Part shown: positions 26,689 through 36,429 of the stretch, in pieces
How the letters are laid out: each line of letters starts with the position of its first letter
Numbering within the stretch: position 1 is the stretch's first letter
Assembly: GCF_900536025.1 (NCBI RefSeq)
Contig: NZ_UNOZ01000037.1
Span: 124,001 to 188,000, forward strand
Origin: Pseudomonas reidholzensis
Lineage (GTDB): Bacteria; Pseudomonadota; Gammaproteobacteria; Pseudomonadales; Pseudomonadaceae
Length of the DNA: 64,000 bases
Reading direction: 5' to 3'
The notes under the pieces: generated by a model
Seen by the model: only the letters and a program-made list of their open reading frames with translations
The model's database searches: none
What the model was told of the DNA's origin: nothing
Position numbers and translations under genes: made by a program

Positions 26689-28623
26689 TCAAGCCCTGAA
26701 CTGGCCCAGGCTGGCGCGCAACTGCGCGGCCAGGTCATCCAGCACCTTGCCGCTCGCGGTGGTCTGCATCACCACCCGCGCCGACTGCTCGGCCTGCGCA
26801 TGGATCGTCTCCACCCTCCCTCGTACCGCCTGCGCGCCATGCGCCTGGTGCTCGGCCGCGCGCGTGGCCAGGCCGATCGCCGCGTGCACCTGCTCCACCG
26901 CCGCCTGCACCGACTGCTGCCGGCGTGCGTTGTCACGCAGCACCAGCAAGCCCTCGCTGGCTTGGCGCCCGGCCTGGCTGATGGTCGCCACGGCCTCCTT
27001 GGCACCCTGCTGCAGGGCAACGATATGCGCCTGGATATCGCCGGTGGAGCTCTGCGTCTTGCTCGCCAACGCCCGCACCTCGTCAGCGACCACGGCAAAG
27101 CCGCGGCCGGTCTCGCCGGCACGCGCGGCTTCGATCGCGGCATTCAGGGCCAGCAGGTTGGTCTGCTCGGCGATGCCATGGATCACCGTCAACACCACCT
27201 CGATCTGCTCGCTCTGCTTGGCCAGCCGCTCGATCACCTGGGAGCCGGCGTCGACCTGGCCGGCGAGGTTCTCGATCAAACCGGCGAGCTGAGTCGAGGT
27301 GCGGCTGTTCTCGTTGGTCGCCTGGCGGATGTCCACCACCTGCTGCAACGCCGCCTGCATGGCGTGGCTCTCGGCCTGGGCCTCGTCGGCCATGCTCGAC
27401 AGGTCGCGCAGGCTGGCGGCGACTTCATCGCGCTGGAGCGCGGCGGCGGCGTCGGCACCGGCGCTGCGTTGGGTCATCGCACCGATTTCCACGCCGGTGC
27501 GCTGCGCCACTTCACCCGCTTCGCGGACGATTGGCTGGAGCTTGTCGACAAAGCGGTTGACCGCCTTGGCCATATCGCCGATTTCGTCGCGGCTGTCGAG
27601 GCTGACGCGCTTGGTCAGGTCGCCCTCGCCCGCCGCCAGGTCGTCGAGCGCAGCGATCAGCAGGCGCAGCTTGCTGACCACCCGCCGACCCAGCACCAGC
27701 GCCACCACCAGCAGCACCCCCAGGCCGACCAGCACCAGGCCCAGGCCAATCCGCCAGCGCAGCTCGCCGGCCGCATCGCGTACGGTCTGGGCCGTGTTGG
27801 CCTGCATCGCGGTGGCGCTGTGCTGGGCGGTTTCCAGGCGTGCGCGCAGGGCTTTGCCGCTGTCGGCGGCCGCCGCGCCAAGGCTCTCGCCGACCAATTG
27901 CTCGCCACTGCCGATCAACGCCGCAAAGCGCTGATCGAGGGCTTTCAGCGCCTGCTCGACGCCGGCGGTGGAGACGCCCATCAAGACCTTGCCGATCTCG
28001 ACCCCATTGGGGCTGATCGACGCTTCGACGAAGTACACCGACGGGTCTTTGCGCGCAGCATCCAGCACCTTGTCCAGCGCCCGCTCGCCCTGGCCTTTGT
28101 CCATCAGCGCCTGGTTGATCGGGTTCTGCCGATTGAGGTAGCGGGTCAGGTGCTGGCCCTGGGCGTCGTCATAGATCACGAACAGCACGTTGGGGTTGCG
28201 CTGGGCGCGCCGGGCGAAATCCGAGAGCACCGGCACGTCGTTGTCCCAGATCGCCCGTGGCGCTACCGAGGCGAGCAGCTCGGCCATGTCGTTGGCGGAC
28301 TCCTTGAGGGTGTTCTCGAGGGTCGCGCGCAGTTGCTGCTGCTCGGCCTGCAGGCGGGTCGACAGGCCGCTGCTGAGGCGCTGACGGGTACTGCTGGAAA
28401 GGTTGTCGAGGCCGGCACGGACGTCCTGCCCGGCCAGCTCCAGTTCATTGGCGAGCTGACGGCTGTCGGCGCCCAGGCGTTCGCCGAGATCGGCCTCAAG
28501 CGCGGTGACGGTGCTCCGGGTCAGCGCAACGGCGACCAGCACCTGCACCAAAAGAGCGATACCCAAGGCAACAAACACAGGCCGCAAGAGGCGGCTTCGT
28601 AACAGTGAGAGGATGGCAGACAC
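26689..28623 (-). CDS. Methyl-accepting chemotaxis protein
   Basis: A 644-residue chemoreceptor. TM1 is at about 13-34 and TM2 at about 290-312 (LGLVLVGLGVLLVVALVLG), enclosing a periplasmic sensor of about 250 residues. HAMP follows (about 313-365), then a cytoplasmic coiled-coil whose hairpin tip carries the universal signature GIAEQTNLLALNAAIEAARA (about residues 487-506). There is no C-terminal CheR-docking pentapeptide. The first part of the periplasmic domain is rich in heptad-like helices and the second part looks like a Cache/PAS-like fold (VLFVIYDD...GVEIGKVLMGVS); the ligand cannot be predicted. It is a single gene, not linked to che genes. Confidence 0.92.
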   Translation of the reverse strand: MSAILSLLRSRLLRPVFVALGIALLVQVLVAVALTRSTVTALEADLGERLGADSRQLANELELAGQDVRAGLDNLSSSTRQRLSSGLSTRLQAEQQQLRATLENTLKESANDMAELLASVAPRAIWDNDVPVLSDFARRAQRNPNVLFVIYDDAQGQHLTRYLNRQNPINQALMDKGQGERALDKVLDAARKDPSVYFVEASISPNGVEIGKVLMGVSTAGVEQALKALDQRFAALIGSGEQLVGESLGAAAADSGKALRARLETAQHSATAMQANTAQTVRDAAGELRWRIGLGLVLVGLGVLLVVALVLGRRVVSKLRLLIAALDDLAAGEGDLTKRVSLDSRDEIGDMAKAVNRFVDKLQPIVREAGEVAQRTGVEIGAMTQRSAGADAAAALQRDEVAASLRDLSSMADEAQAESHAMQAALQQVVDIRQATNENSRTSTQLAGLIENLAGQVDAGSQVIERLAKQSEQIEVVLTVIHGIAEQTNLLALNAAIEAARAGETGRGFAVVADEVRALASKTQSSTGDIQAHIVALQQGAKEAVATISQAGRQASEGLLVLRDNARRQQSVQAAVEQVHAAIGLATRAAEHQAHGAQAVRGRVETIHAQAEQSARVVMQTTASGKVLDDLAAQLRASLGQFRA

Positions 28624-28756
28624 GGTGAAACCCTCGTGCTTCTGGCGCCATTATTTTGATGGCATCTACAAAGCATTCTTACAGCAAGGGTTGTGCCGCA
28701 AGCAGCAGGTATAAACGCCAAGTTTATAAGGCGATACGGGCGCGGGCGAATGAGCC

Positions 28757-28795
28757 AAAAAAAAACGCCGCGCTTCCTTGCGGGAGCGCGGCGTT
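28757..28795 (-). terminator. Rho-independent terminator of purA
   Basis: On the minus strand a 12-bp stem AACGCCGCGCTC / GCGCGGCGTT-type hairpin followed by eight T residues, about 20 bp after the purA stop. Confidence 0.9.
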
Positions 28796-28815
28796 GGATC
28801 AGCCTGTCAGGCTGA

Positions 28816-30108
28816 TCAGGCGAACGGATGACGCAGCACGATGGTTTCGTTGCGGTCCGGGCCGGTCGAGATGATGTCGATCGGCGCGCCGGTCAGCTCC
28901 TCGATGCGCTTGATGTAAGCGCGGGCAGCTTCTGGCAGCTCTTCCAGGGTCTTGGCACCGAGGGTCGACTCGGTCCAGCCTGGCATCGCTTCGTACACCG
29001 GCTCCAGGCCGATGTAGCTGTCGGCATCGGACGGTGCGTCGATGACGGCGCCGTTCTCGTTCTTGTAGCCAACACAGATGTTGATGGTTTCCAGGCCGTC
29101 CAGAACGTCCAGCTTGGTCAGGCAGATGCCCGAGATGCTGTTGACGTCGATGGCGCGACGCAGGATGACGGCATCGAACCAGCCGCAACGACGAGCACGG
29201 CCGGTGGTCGAACCGAACTCATGACCACGCTTGGCCAGAGTAGCACCCGTCTCGTCGAACAGTTCGGTCGGGAACGGACCGGAACCAACGCGCGTGGTGT
29301 ACGCCTTGGTGATGCCGAGGATGTAGTCGAGGTACATCGGGCCAACGCCGGAACCGGTGGAGATGCCACCGGCAGTGGTGTTGGAGCTGGTCACGTACGG
29401 GTAGGTACCGTGGTCGATGTCGAGCAGCGAACCCTGCGCGCCTTCGAACATGATGTCCTTGCCGGCGCGACGCAGGTTGTGCAGCTCGGCGGTGACGTCG
29501 AGCATCATCGGCTTGAGCTGCTCGGCGTAGGCCATGCACTCGTCCAGGGTCTGCTGGAAGTCGATCGCCGGCTCTTTGTAGTAATTGACCAGCTGGAAGT
29601 TATGGTAGTCCAGCAGCTCACCGAGCTTGGCGGCGAAACGCTCGCGGTGGAACAGGTCACCGATGCGCAGGCCGCGACGCGCGACCTTGTCTTCGTAGGC
29701 TGGGCCGATACCACGACCGGTGGTACCGATCTTGGCTTCGCCACGGGCCTTCTCGCGGGCCTGGTCCAGCGCCACGTGGTAGGACAGGATCAGCGGTGCG
29801 GCCGGGCTGATGCGCAGGCGCTCGCGGACCGGTACGCCCTTCTCTTCGAGCTTGGTGATTTCACGCATCAGGGCATCGGGAGCGACCACGACGCCGTTGC
29901 CGATCAGGCACTGAACGCCTTCACGCAGGATGCCCGATGGAATCAGGTGCAGAACGGTCTTCTCACCGTTGATCACCAGGGTGTGGCCCGCATTGTGACC
30001 GCCCTGGTAGCGCACTACGGCGGCAGCATGTTCGGTCAGCAGATCAACGATCTTGCCTTTGCCCTCATCACCCCATTGGGTGCCCAGGACGACGACATTC
30101 TTACCCAT
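28816..30108 (-). CDS. purA: Adenylosuccinate synthetase
   Basis: A 430-residue PurA, catalysing IMP + aspartate + GTP to adenylosuccinate. Motifs: GTQWGDEGKGK (P-loop, about residues 9-19), GGHNAGHT, IGTTGRGIGPAYEDK, GAQGSLLDIDHGTYP and the C-terminal STGPDRNETI. The start at 30108 (MGKNVVVLG) is the family's; five more in-frame codons upstream are not supported. It is followed by a strong terminator and preceded by hisZ in the same direction (56-bp gap). Confidence 0.97.
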   Translation of the reverse strand: MGKNVVVLGTQWGDEGKGKIVDLLTEHAAAVVRYQGGHNAGHTLVINGEKTVLHLIPSGILREGVQCLIGNGVVVAPDALMREITKLEEKGVPVRERLRISPAAPLILSYHVALDQAREKARGEAKIGTTGRGIGPAYEDKVARRGLRIGDLFHRERFAAKLGELLDYHNFQLVNYYKEPAIDFQQTLDECMAYAEQLKPMMLDVTAELHNLRRAGKDIMFEGAQGSLLDIDHGTYPYVTSSNTTAGGISTGSGVGPMYLDYILGITKAYTTRVGSGPFPTELFDETGATLAKRGHEFGSTTGRARRCGWFDAVILRRAIDVNSISGICLTKLDVLDGLETINICVGYKNENGAVIDAPSDADSYIGLEPVYEAMPGWTESTLGAKTLEELPEAARAYIKRIEELTGAPIDIISTGPDRNETIVLRHPFA

Positions 30109-30164
30109 AACACTTGTCCTCATTCACGCAACTTGGTTGCCGGCCTATTGCCGACCGAAAAATC

Positions 30165-31352
30165 TCAATGGGTCAGCGGCAGAACCTGCCAGCGCCCGTC
30201 TTGCTGAATCAATTGCCGATCACAATCCGCCTCGAGAGCAGCACTCAGCGGTTGCCCAGGCAATGCCTGAACCACCCGCTGGCCCTCGTTGCGCAACTGG
30301 CAGACCATCTGCCAGAGGGTCGCGTCGCCGCTGTCGGGCATCCAGATCCCGCCAGAAGGCAATACGACCTCCGCTCGCCCCAGTGTGACCAGGGTCTTCA
30401 AATCCGTGGAGAAGCCAGTGGCCGGACGCGCCCGGCCAAAGTCGGCGCCGATGTCGTCGTAGCGACCGCCCTGGGCGATCGACTGACCGACGCCCGGAAC
30501 GAACACGGCGAACACCACGCCGGTGTGATAGTTGTAGCCACGCAGCTCGCCGAGGTCGAAGTACAGCGGCAGCTGCGGGTAACGCGCGGTCAGGCGGTCA
30601 GCGATCGACAGCAGGTCGTCGAGTGCCGCCAGGACGCTGGCCGGGGCACGACCGAGGCGCACACGGGCGTCGGCCAGCACTTCGCGGCCACCACACAGCT
30701 CGGTCAGGGCGCGCAGCATGCTGCTGAGGTCCTTCGGCAGGTCGGCGGTGAGTGCGTACACTTCATCGCGGGCCTTGCGCTGCAGGGCGTCGAACAGCTG
30801 CTGCTCGACAGCACCGGAGAGCCCGGCGGCACGGGCCAGGCCGCGGTAGATACCGACATGGCCAAGGTCCATGTGCACATCCGGCACATCGGCCAGCTGC
30901 AGCATCGCCAGCATCAGGCTGATGACTTCGACGTCGCTGGTCGGGCTGGCATCGCCGTACAGCTCGGCACCCAGCTGGATCGGGCTGCGCGAGGTCGACA
31001 GCTGGCGCGGCTGGGCGTGCAGTACGCTGCCGGCGTAGCACAGGCGGCTCGGGCCTTCGCGACGCAGGGTGTGCGCATCGATGCGCGCCACCTGCGGGGT
31101 GAAGTCGGCACGGAAACCCATCAGGCGGCCGGACTGCGGGTCGACCACCTTGAAGGTATGCAGGTCCAGGTCCTGGCTGGCACCGGTGAGCAGCGATTCC
31201 AGGTACTCGATATGCGGCGTCACGACCAGTTCGTAACCCCAACTCTGGAACAGGTCCAACACCTGCCGACGCGCAATCTCGATGCGCGCGGCTTCAGGTG
31301 GCAGTACTTCCTCGATGCCATCTGGCAGCAGCCAGCGGTCTACCGTTGCCAT
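30165..31352 (-). CDS. hisZ: ATP phosphoribosyltransferase regulatory subunit HisZ
   Basis: A 395-residue histidyl-tRNA synthetase-like protein that pairs with a short HisG to form the first enzyme of histidine synthesis. It keeps the class II catalytic fold (RWLLPDGIEEVLPPEA, motif-2-like DFTPQVARIDAH, and YDDIGADFGR) but lacks the anticodon-binding domain, as HisZ does. The ATG at 31352 follows GAGGGGAAAAGG. The pairing purA-hisZ next to hflC is characteristic of pseudomonads, where E. coli has yjeT. Confidence 0.95.
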   Translation of the reverse strand: MATVDRWLLPDGIEEVLPPEAARIEIARRQVLDLFQSWGYELVVTPHIEYLESLLTGASQDLDLHTFKVVDPQSGRLMGFRADFTPQVARIDAHTLRREGPSRLCYAGSVLHAQPRQLSTSRSPIQLGAELYGDASPTSDVEVISLMLAMLQLADVPDVHMDLGHVGIYRGLARAAGLSGAVEQQLFDALQRKARDEVYALTADLPKDLSSMLRALTELCGGREVLADARVRLGRAPASVLAALDDLLSIADRLTARYPQLPLYFDLGELRGYNYHTGVVFAVFVPGVGQSIAQGGRYDDIGADFGRARPATGFSTDLKTLVTLGRAEVVLPSGGIWMPDSGDATLWQMVCQLRNEGQRVVQALPGQPLSAALEADCDRQLIQQDGRWQVLPLTH

Positions 31353-31523
31353 TACGCCTTTTCCCCTCTGGTCCGAGCGGCCTGCCTGGTGGGCGAGCCG
31401 TGAGTAAAGCAGGCATTGGCACACAACAGCAGGCAGCACTCATCCCAGCGCCACCGCCGTACCAACACCTTCGAATTACCAGCGTTGCGGCTGAGCCATG
31501 GATGGCAATCAACCTTGCAGACG

Positions 31524-31549
31524 CAAAAAAGCCGGGAAATTTCCCGGCT
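31524..31549 (-). terminator. Rho-independent terminator downstream of hflC
   Basis: On the minus strand AGCCGGGAAATTTCCCGGCT followed by six T. A second GC-rich hairpin (accccgccggcag / ctgccgggcggggt) sits at 31582-31615, nearer the hflC stop; the two in series should end the hfq-hflX-hflK-hflC transcript. Confidence 0.85.
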
Positions 31550-31641
31550 GACTCATCATACACCCCTTTTCCGTCGGGATGCACCCCGCCGGCAGTTTTA
31601 CCTGCCGGGCGGGGTTTGCAGCAGCGTGCGAGGCCGCTAGA

Positions 31642-32511
31642 TCAAGGCTTGCTCTTGTCCAGGTAACGGAAGAATTCGTTCTTCGGGTCCAGGACCAGCA
31701 CATCGCTCTTGTTCGAGAAGCTCGCGCGATACGCCTGCAGGCTACGGTGGAACGCATAGAAATCAGCGTCCTGGTTGTAGGCCTTGGCGTAGATGGCAGC
31801 CGCCTGGGCGTCACCATCACCACGGGTTTCCTCGGACTCGCGATACGCTTCGGCCAGCAGTACACGGCGCTGACGGTCGGCATCCGCACGGATACCTTCA
31901 GCCAGCTCGTTACCCTTGGCGCGGTGCTCGCGGGCTTCACGCTCCCGCTCGGTGCTCATACGATCGAACACGCTGCGGTTGACTTCCTTCGGCAGGTCGA
32001 TGGCCTTGACGCGAACGTCGACCACTTCGATACCCAGCTCCTTGTTGGCCATGCGGTTCAGCGATGCAGTGATGTCAGCCATCAGCGCGTCACGTTCACC
32101 GGAAACCACTTCGTGCAGGGTGCGCTTACCGAACTGGTCACGCAGGCCGCTTTCCAGACGACGCGACAGGCGCTCGTCGGCGATCTGCTTGAGGCCCGAG
32201 GTCGCGGTGTAGAAGCGATCGGAGTCCTTCACCCGCCATTTGGCGTAGGCGTCGACCATGACCGCTTTCTTCTCGAGGGTCAGGAAGCGCTGGGTCGGAG
32301 CATCCAGGGTCATCAGGCGGGCGTCGAACTTGCGCACCTGGTTGACGTACGGGATCTTCACATGCAGGCCAGGCTGGACATCGGCCTGAACCACGCGACC
32401 GAACTGCAGCAGCACCGCACGCTCGGTCTGAGCGACGATATAGAAGCTGTTCCAGGCCACGACAGCCAGCACCACTGCGGCAATCAGGGCGATCAGCGAT
32501 TTATTGCTCAT
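31642..32511 (-). CDS. hflC: HflC, subunit of the HflKC FtsH-modulating complex
   Basis: A 289-residue SPFH-domain protein with one N-terminal membrane anchor (ALIAAVVLAVVAWNSFYIV, about 7-25) and the band-7 region (QTERAVLLQFGRVVQADVQP...). A long charged helix follows (about 180-240). With HflK it forms a large periplasm-facing cage around the FtsH protease. Its ATG overlaps the hflK stop by 1 bp (TGATG), so the two are translationally coupled. Confidence 0.96.
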   Translation of the reverse strand: MSNKSLIALIAAVVLAVVAWNSFYIVAQTERAVLLQFGRVVQADVQPGLHVKIPYVNQVRKFDARLMTLDAPTQRFLTLEKKAVMVDAYAKWRVKDSDRFYTATSGLKQIADERLSRRLESGLRDQFGKRTLHEVVSGERDALMADITASLNRMANKELGIEVVDVRVKAIDLPKEVNRSVFDRMSTEREREAREHRAKGNELAEGIRADADRQRRVLLAEAYRESEETRGDGDAQAAAIYAKAYNQDADFYAFHRSLQAYRASFSNKSDVLVLDPKNEFFRYLDKSKP

Positions 32512-33692
32512 CAGCGGCTCTCCCTAGTACGCAGCGTCTGTTGTTGCTGTTGCAGATCCTGCGCTGCGCGCACGGCAGGGTCGTTGACCGACGGCGATCC
32601 GCTGGCGGCCGCGGCCGACGTGTTGCGGCTGCCTTCGATCATCTTGTCCAGCGGCAGGTAGAGCAGGTTGTTCTGCCCGTCCTTGGTCGCCACCATGACC
32701 TTGCTCGAATTGCTGTAGACCTCTTGCATGGTCTCCAGGTACAGACGCTGACGGGTGACGTCCGGCGCCTTGCGGTACTCGGTGACCAGCTTGGTGAAGC
32801 GGTCGGCCTCACCCTTGGCGCGGGCAATCACTTCATCGCGGTAGCCGTTGGCATCCTCGATGATGCGCTGGGCCTGACCACGGGCTTCCGGCACCACGCC
32901 ATTGGCGTAGGACTCGGCCTGGTTACGCGCACGCTGCTCGTCTTCACGGGCACGGATCACGTCATCGAAGGCTTCCTGCACTTCACGCGGGGCTGCCGCG
33001 CTCTGTACGTTGACCTGGGTCACGGTGATACCGGTACGGTAGGTGTCGAGGAAGCGCTGCAGGCGCTCGCGGATATCCACGGCCATCTGCTCGCGGCCTT
33101 CGGTCAGGACCTGGTCCATCGAGGTGGAACCCACCACGTGGCGCAAGGCACTGTCGGTCGCATGCTGCAAGCTCACTTCCGGCTGGTCGACGTTGAGCAC
33201 GAAGTCCTGCAGGTTGGTGATCTTGTACTGCACGGTCAGCGGCACCTCGACGATGTTCTCGTCTTCGGTGAGCATCTGCCCCTGCTTGGTGTACGCACGC
33301 TCACGCGTGACGTTCTCCATGTATTTGCGATCGATCGGCGGGAAATAGATATTCAGGCCTGGACCCACGGTCTCGTAGTACTTGCCGAAGCGCAGCACGA
33401 CTGCCTGCTCCTGCTCGTCGACCACGTACACGGCACTGTACAGCCAGATCGCAGCCAACACCGCCAGGCCGATGCCCAGCAGGCCGTAGCCGCCACCCTT
33501 GCCGATATTGCGGTCACCACCGCCGCGTTTCTTGCTGCCGCCGAACATGCCGTTCAGGCTGTCCTGCAGCTTGCGGAAGGCCTCGTCGAGATCCGGTGGT
33601 CCTTTCTTGTCGCCACCACCGCCGCCGCCGCCACGGCGACCGCCCCAGGGATCCTGATTATTCGAGTTGCCACCCGGCTCATTCCAAGCCAT
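32511..33692 (-). CDS. hflK: HflK, subunit of the HflKC FtsH-modulating complex
   Basis: A 393-residue SPFH protein. A glycine-rich cytoplasmic N-terminus (WGGRRGGGGGGGDKKG) precedes a membrane segment (about 76-96, GYGLLGIGLAVLAAIWLYSA) and the band-7 domain. A long helical region and a Gln/Ser-rich tail follow. The start at 33692 (MAWNEPGGN) follows GGAGAGCG; ATGs 4 and 12 codons upstream are possible but weaker. Partner of HflC. Confidence 0.95.
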   Translation of the reverse strand: MAWNEPGGNSNNQDPWGGRRGGGGGGGDKKGPPDLDEAFRKLQDSLNGMFGGSKKRGGGDRNIGKGGGYGLLGIGLAVLAAIWLYSAVYVVDEQEQAVVLRFGKYYETVGPGLNIYFPPIDRKYMENVTRERAYTKQGQMLTEDENIVEVPLTVQYKITNLQDFVLNVDQPEVSLQHATDSALRHVVGSTSMDQVLTEGREQMAVDIRERLQRFLDTYRTGITVTQVNVQSAAAPREVQEAFDDVIRAREDEQRARNQAESYANGVVPEARGQAQRIIEDANGYRDEVIARAKGEADRFTKLVTEYRKAPDVTRQRLYLETMQEVYSNSSKVMVATKDGQNNLLYLPLDKMIEGSRNTSAAAASGSPSVNDPAVRAAQDLQQQQQTLRTRESR

Positions 33693-33788
33693 AGCGCTCT
33701 CCATCTGATAAAGCAAAGACGCGCCCACGGCGCGCCGTCCAATGCTACAGAATGCCTGTCACGGCTGCCCGGCGACCTCGACGGGCAT

Positions 33789-35090
33789 TTATTGCAAAGT
33801 GTGTTGCGCAATAAACGTTTGCGGTTCAAGACCTGCGCGGCTGACCAGGCGATTGAGTTCGACCATGGGCAGGCGCACGCTCAACAAGCTGCTGCCTTCT
33901 TCGTCATGTTCTTCGCTGCGCACCACGCCCAGTTCAAAGAATTGCGCGCGCAAGCGCGCAAAACGCTGTTCAAGGCGCAGGGTGCCGACGAACAGATCAT
34001 CCCCCAGCAACTCGGCAATTGCCTGGCCAACCAGCTCCAGGCCACGTCCATCACGTGCCGACACCCAGACCCGCTCCGGTTTGCCATCGGCATCCCGCTG
34101 GATCTGCGGCTCGACATCTTCGAGCAGGTCGAGTTTGTTATAGACCTCGAGGATCGGCAAGCCTTCGGCACCGATCTCACCCAATACCGCCAGCACCTGC
34201 TCGATCTGCTCCATGCGCTCTGGCTCATGGGCATCGATCACATGCAGCAGCAGGTCGGAGTTGCTCGACTCTTCGAGCGTAGCCCGAAATGCCTCGACCA
34301 GCTTGTGCGGCAGGTGACGGATGAAGCCCACGGTGTCGGCCAGCACGATCGGCCCCAGGTCGTCGAGCTGCAGACGGCGCAGGGTCGGGTCGAGGGTCGC
34401 GAACAGTTGGTCGGCGGCGTAGACCTCGGATGAGGTCAGGGCGTTGAACAGGGTCGACTTGCCGGCGTTGGTATAGCCCACCAGCGAGACCGACGGGATA
34501 TCCGCGCGCCGGCGCCCGCGCCGCGCTTGCTCGCGCTGGCTGCGGACCTTTTCCAGGCGTGCCTTGATCTGCCGCAGACGGACCCGCAACAGACGGCGGT
34601 CGGTCTCCAGCTGGGTCTCACCCGGGCCACGCAGGCCGATACCGCCCTTCTGCCGCTCAAGGTGCGTCCAGCCGCGTACCAGCCGCGTGCTCATGTGCTC
34701 GAGCTGGGCCAGTTCGACCTGCAGCTTGCCTTCATGGGTACGCGCCCGTTGGGCGAAGATATCGAGAATCAGCCCGGTACGGTCAAGCACGCGACACTCG
34801 AAAACACGTTCGAGGTTACGTTCCTGACTGGGCGTGAGGGTGTGATTGAAAATCACCAGATCTACCTGCTCGGCTTTGACCAGGTCGCGAAGTTCCTCGA
34901 CCTTGCCGCTGCCAATCAGGTATTTGGCGCTCGGCTGGTGCCGCGTCACTGTTGACAGTGAAACGATCTCAGCTCCGGCCGACAGTGCCAACTCCTGAAA
35001 CTCCTGCGGGTCTTCGCGCGCCTCAGGGTTCTGACCTTCCAAGTGAACGAGCAGCGCTCGATCACCACCACCGTGGCGCTCAAAGAACAA
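33789..35090 (-). CDS. hflX: Ribosome-rescue/recycling GTPase HflX
   Basis: A 433-residue GTPase. The N-terminal HflX domain (about 1-195) includes the glycine-rich segment GGIGLRGPGETQLETDRR, and the G domain carries G1 GYTNAGKST (205-213), G3 DTVGF (252-256) and G4 NKLD (318-321). HflX splits stalled or heat-damaged 70S ribosomes. It lies 12 bp after hfq, as in E. coli hfq-hflX-hflK-hflC. The gap of 96 bp to hflK could hold a separate promoter. Confidence 0.96.
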   Translation of the reverse strand: MFFERHGGGDRALLVHLEGQNPEAREDPQEFQELALSAGAEIVSLSTVTRHQPSAKYLIGSGKVEELRDLVKAEQVDLVIFNHTLTPSQERNLERVFECRVLDRTGLILDIFAQRARTHEGKLQVELAQLEHMSTRLVRGWTHLERQKGGIGLRGPGETQLETDRRLLRVRLRQIKARLEKVRSQREQARRGRRRADIPSVSLVGYTNAGKSTLFNALTSSEVYAADQLFATLDPTLRRLQLDDLGPIVLADTVGFIRHLPHKLVEAFRATLEESSNSDLLLHVIDAHEPERMEQIEQVLAVLGEIGAEGLPILEVYNKLDLLEDVEPQIQRDADGKPERVWVSARDGRGLELVGQAIAELLGDDLFVGTLRLEQRFARLRAQFFELGVVRSEEHDEEGSSLLSVRLPMVELNRLVSRAGLEPQTFIAQHTLQ

Positions 35091-35102
35091 TGCAGGCTCC
35101 TA

Positions 35103-35363
35103 TCAGGCGTTGCCTGGCTCGCTGTCACCGCTCTCGGAGTCGGACGGGCTTGGCAGGCGAACCGGACGTGCAGGAACCACGGTCGAGATCGCGTGCTTGT
35201 AGACCATCTGGCTGACGGTGTTCTTCAGCAGGACCACGAACTGGTCGAACGATTCGATCGAGCCCTGCAGCTTGATCCCGTTGACCAGGTAGATCGAAAC
35301 CGGGACCTTTTCTTTTCTCAAGGTGTTCAAGTAAGGGTCTTGTAGCGAATGCCCTTTTGACAT
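35103..35363 (-). CDS. hfq: RNA chaperone Hfq
   Basis: An 86-residue Sm-like protein: MSKGHSLQDPYLNTLRKEKV, Sm1 (VSIYLVNGIKLQGSIESFDQ) and Sm2 (VYKHAISTVVP), then a short acidic/serine tail (PSPSDSESGDSEPGNA), as usual in pseudomonads. It forms a hexameric ring for sRNA-mRNA pairing and, with Crc, catabolite control. The start at 35363 follows ACAGGAGT. Confidence 0.98.
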   Translation of the reverse strand: MSKGHSLQDPYLNTLRKEKVPVSIYLVNGIKLQGSIESFDQFVVLLKNTVSQMVYKHAISTVVPARPVRLPSPSDSESGDSEPGNA

Positions 35364-35456
35364 ATGCCGCACTCCTGTAAGGATCAGTAATAAAAAATAC
35401 GAAAATTCGATGATTACGCCGCCCACTCGCAAGAATAGCCGGCAATTAGCAGGGAC

Positions 35457-36428
35457 TCAGCTCAATATGGAGACGGACCCAAGGTATTTCAAGGTGCGGG
35501 ACAGATTGTCGCAGGCCAGGCTGTCCAGCCAGTGCACGTCGGACCAACCGCGCAACCAGGTGAACTGCCGCTTGGCCAGCTGGCGAGTGGCGATGATACC
35601 GCGTTCTCGCATCTCATTCTCATCAAGCTTGCCGTCGAGGTAATCCCAGACTTGCCGATAGCCCACTGCCCGTATAGACGGCAGCCCGGCGTGCAAGTCA
35701 CTTCTGCTTCGCAGCTCTCGGACCTCGTCGACGAAGCCCTGTTCCAGCATCTGGGAAAATCGTAGCGCAATTCGCTGATGCAAAATGTGACGATCCGTAG
35801 GAGCAATCGCCAAGCTGGCGACAGTATAGGGCAAATGTCCGCCTGCGCCTGCGTCTGCGCCGCTACTTTCGGCCAATTGCCGCTGGCGATGGGCCGTCAT
35901 GCTCTCGCCGCTGACCCGGTACACTTCCAGCGCACGGATCAACCGCTGCGGGTCGTTGGGGTGGATGCGCGCCGCCGACACCGGGTCGACCTCGGCCAAC
36001 TGGCGATGCAGCTCAGCCAGCCCCAGCGCGCTGGCCTGAGCCTCTAGCTCGGCACGTACGGCCGGGTCGGCGGCCGGCATGTCGGCCAGCCCCTCGAGCA
36101 ACGCCTTGTAATACAGCATGGTGCCGCCGACCAGCAGCGGGATCTTGCCGCGCGCGGTGATCTCGGCCATGGCCGCCAGGGCATCGGTGCAGAAATGCGC
36201 GGCGGAGTAACTTTCGGCCGGGTCGATGATGTCGATCAGCCGGTGCGGGTGGGCAGCCAGGATGTCTTTCGACGGCTTGGCGGTGCCGATGTCCATGCCC
36301 CGGTAGACCAGCGCCGAGTCGACGCTGATCAGTTCGCAGGGCAGCACCTTGGTCAGTTCGATGGCGAGGTCGGTCTTGCCGGCCGCCGTCGGGCCCATGA
36401 GGAATATTGCTGGGGGCTTGCCGCTCAT
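35457..36428 (-). CDS. miaA: tRNA dimethylallyltransferase MiaA
   Basis: A 323-residue enzyme that adds the isopentenyl group to A37 of tRNAs reading UNN codons. P-loop GPTAAGKT (residues 12-19), then DSALVYRGMDIGTAKPS, GGTMLYYKALLEGLADMP and the C-terminal RQLAKRQFTWLRGW. It is separated from mutL by 1 bp and followed 93 bp later by hfq, the standard gammaproteobacterial order. Confidence 0.97.
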   Translation of the reverse strand: MSGKPPAIFLMGPTAAGKTDLAIELTKVLPCELISVDSALVYRGMDIGTAKPSKDILAAHPHRLIDIIDPAESYSAAHFCTDALAAMAEITARGKIPLLVGGTMLYYKALLEGLADMPAADPAVRAELEAQASALGLAELHRQLAEVDPVSAARIHPNDPQRLIRALEVYRVSGESMTAHRQRQLAESSGADAGAGGHLPYTVASLAIAPTDRHILHQRIALRFSQMLEQGFVDEVRELRSRSDLHAGLPSIRAVGYRQVWDYLDGKLDENEMRERGIIATRQLAKRQFTWLRGWSDVHWLDSLACDNLSRTLKYLGSVSILS

Positions 36429-36429
36429 T